Source of the DNA: JAUSIF01 sp964620215
Lineage (GTDB): Bacteria; Pseudomonadota; Alphaproteobacteria; Rhizobiales; Xanthobacteraceae
Direction of reading: 5' to 3'
Length of the DNA stretch: 8,038 bases
Assembly (NCBI GenBank): GCA_964620215.1
Contig: CAZUJE010000130.1
Location: forward strand, 1-8,038
In this document: positions 6,549 through 8,038 of the stretch, piece after piece
How positions within the stretch are numbered: the stretch's first letter is position 1
Layout: every line of letters starts with the position of its first letter
Program-made: the position numbers and the translations under genes
The notes under the pieces: model-generated
Seen by the model: the letters and a program-made list of their open reading frames with translations, nothing else
Told to the model about the DNA's origin: nothing
The model's database searches: none

Positions 6549-8038
6549 TCAGGCGCGGCGAATGGCTCCGCGGGCATCCTTGCCGAGCGCCGCAAGCACA
6601 TTCGCGACAATGCCGCGTGAATCCAGCCCGGCTTTCACGTACATGGCGGCGGGCGAGTCCTGCTCGATGAATACATCCGGCAAAACCATGGGGCGCAGTT
6701 TTACACCGCGATCCAGCGCGCCCTCGCGCGCGAGCAATTCAAGCACGTGACTTGCGAACCCGCCAACCGATCCTTCTTCCACCGTCACGATCACTTCATG
6801 CTCGCGCGCGAGCCGCAGGATCAGATCGCGGTCGAGCGGTTTGGCGAAGCGGGCGTCGGCGACGGTCGCGGAAAGTCCTTGCGTGGCGAGTTCGTCGGCC
6901 GCTTTCAGGCATTCGGAGAGGCGCGCGCCGAAAGAGAGGATCGCCACCGCGGTCCCTTCGCGCACGATGCGTCCGCGTCCAATTTCCAGCGGTTTGCCTT
7001 CGGGGAGCGCCACACCCGTTCCCTCGCCACGCGGATAGCGGAAGGCGGAAGGACGATCGTTGATTGCGACCGCGGTCGAAACCATGTGGACGAGTTCGGC
7101 TTCGTCGGCCGCAGCCATCACAACGAAATCGGGCAGGCAGGAAAGATAGGCGACATCGAAACTGCCCGCGTGGGTCGGGCCGTCGGCGCCCACCAGACCC
7201 GCGCGGTCAATCGCAAAACGCACCGGAAGTTTTTGAATCGCCACGTCATGCACGACCTGATCGTAAGCGCGTTGCAGGAAGGTCGAGTAAATCGCGGCAA
7301 AGGGCTTCAACCCTTCCGCGGCGAGTCCGGCGGCAAAAGTTACGGCGTGTTGTTCGGCGATGCCCACGTCAAAGCAGCGGTCGGGAAACTCGGCTCCGAA
7401 AATATCGAGTCCGGTGCCGGAGGGCATCGCGGCGGTGACCGCGACGATCTTCTTGTCCTTGCGCGCCTCTTTCGCGAGGCTGTCGCCGAATACTTTCGTG
7501 TAGGAAGGCCCGTTCGATTTCGATTTCAACTGCGCGCCGGTCGCCACGTCGAATTTCACGACGCCATGATATTTGTCGTCGGAGGCTTCCGCCGGCGGAT
7601 AGCCCTTGCCCTTTTTCGTCACGACATGAACGAGGGTCGCACCTTTTTCGTTGTCGCGGACGTTTTTCAGCACGGGCAGCAGGTGATCGAGATTGTGACC
7701 GTCGATCGGGCCGACATATTCAAATCCGAGTTGTTCGAACAGCGTGCCGCCGGTGACAAAACCCATTCCATGCACGAAAGCGCGGCGGATTGTGCGCGCC
7801 ATCCGTTGTGGCAGGCGTTCCGCGATCCAGTTCCAGAGTTCGCGCATACGGGAATAGGTGCGGCCGGACAGTCGCCGCGCGAGATAAGCCGACAACGCGC
7901 CGACCGGCGGGGCGATCGACATGTCATTGTCGTTGAGGATCACGATCAGGCGCTTGCCCATCGCGCCCGCATTGTTCATCGCCTCATAGGCCATGCCGGC
8001 GGACATCGAGCCGTCGCCGATCACCGCGATGACATTGT
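6549..8038 (-). CDS. dxs: 1-deoxy-D-xylulose-5-phosphate synthase, 5' end outside window
   Basis: DXS condenses pyruvate and glyceraldehyde 3-phosphate to 1-deoxy-D-xylulose 5-phosphate with thiamine diphosphate. This is the first step of the MEP isoprenoid pathway and a precursor supply for thiamine and pyridoxal. The frame is open to the window edge (first whole codon at 8036-8034) and gives 495 residues; about 140 N-terminal residues should lie beyond. Visible motifs in order are the thiamine diphosphate/Mg site VIGDGSMSAGMAYEA to LNDNDMSI (residues 5-40 of the fragment), VGPIDGHN, KGKGYPPAE, the transketolase pyrimidine domain with GIAEQHAVTFAAG (catalytic Glu at fragment residue 228), DRAGLVGADGPTHAG, and the C-terminal transketolase domain with VTVEEGSVGGF. 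All expected catalytic motifs in the visible part are intact. Its stop abuts that of the convergent exported-protein gene. Confidence 0.97.
   Translation of the reverse strand, partial: NVIAVIGDGSMSAGMAYEAMNNAGAMGKRLIVILNDNDMSIAPPVGALSAYLARRLSGRTYSRMRELWNWIAERLPQRMARTIRRAFVHGMGFVTGGTLFEQLGFEYVGPIDGHNLDHLLPVLKNVRDNEKGATLVHVVTKKGKGYPPAEASDDKYHGVVKFDVATGAQLKSKSNGPSYTKVFGDSLAKEARKDKKIVAVTAAMPSGTGLDIFGAEFPDRCFDVGIAEQHAVTFAAGLAAEGLKPFAAIYSTFLQRAYDQVVHDVAIQKLPVRFAIDRAGLVGADGPTHAGSFDVAYLSCLPDFVVMAAADEAELVHMVSTAVAINDRPSAFRYPRGEGTGVALPEGKPLEIGRGRIVREGTAVAILSFGARLSECLKAADELATQGLSATVADARFAKPLDRDLILRLAREHEVIVTVEEGSVGGFASHVLELLAREGALDRGVKLRPMVLPDVFIEQDSPAAMYVKAGLDSRGIVANVLAALGKDARGAIRRA

Noticed and set aside
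6752..7438. Plus-strand frames opposite dxs
   Set aside because: They are antisense to a clear dxs with intact motifs, and their Arg-rich translations are typical of GC-rich shadow frames.
1..8038. Transposons, CRISPR arrays, toxin-antitoxin pairs, defence or biosynthetic clusters
   Set aside because: I saw no transposase-like protein, spaced direct repeats, terminal inverted repeats, small paired genes or cluster enzymes; nearly all bases are explained by housekeeping or simple exported-protein genes.

Overview
This is a GC-rich, densely coding chromosomal window from an alphaproteobacterium, most likely of the order Hyphomicrobiales (Bradyrhizobium/Xanthobacter-like). That placement is inferred from the protein families (a RibB fused to a degenerate GTP cyclohydrolase II domain, a DUF1194 secreted VWA protein) and from recalled gene order around dxs, tlyA and an RNA m5U methyltransferase; no search was run. 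The content is mostly housekeeping. I found no mobile element, CRISPR array, tRNA or rRNA, and no convincing new multi-gene system.

Left block, + strand (1-2382). The 3' end of aroC (chorismate synthase) overlaps the ATG of a ribB-type gene by 4 bases (ATGA). The ribB gene encodes 3,4-dihydroxy-2-butanone 4-phosphate synthase fused to a GTP cyclohydrolase II-like domain that lacks the zinc cysteines. It is interrupted by a 10-N assembly gap at 749-758, and its reading frame differs on the two sides. Chorismate synthase needs reduced FMN and RibB feeds FMN synthesis, so coupling the two genes makes metabolic sense. An exported DUF1194/VWA protein follows.

Middle block, - strand (2383-5868). 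Read in its own direction this is tlyA (S4-FtsJ rRNA methyltransferase/hemolysin-like), then a 12-TM MATE efflux transporter, then a RumA/RlmD-type iron-sulfur 23S rRNA m5U methyltransferase. The three genes are tightly packed and probably co-transcribed. Two are RNA-modifying enzymes and the transporter sits between them.

Right block (5869-8038). An 89-bp divergent intergenic region separates tlyA from a + strand gene for a small exported protein of unknown function. That gene runs head-on into dxs (1-deoxy-D-xylulose-5-phosphate synthase, - strand), whose 5' end lies beyond the window. Both convergent gene pairs (2382/2383 and 6548/6549) meet with zero bases between their stop codons, leaving no room for a separate intergenic terminator.

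The points most worth checking are the broken catalytic region of ribB around the N gap (probably a bad contig join), the degenerate second domain of RibB, the unknown exported protein, and the MATE gene inside the tlyA-methyltransferase unit.
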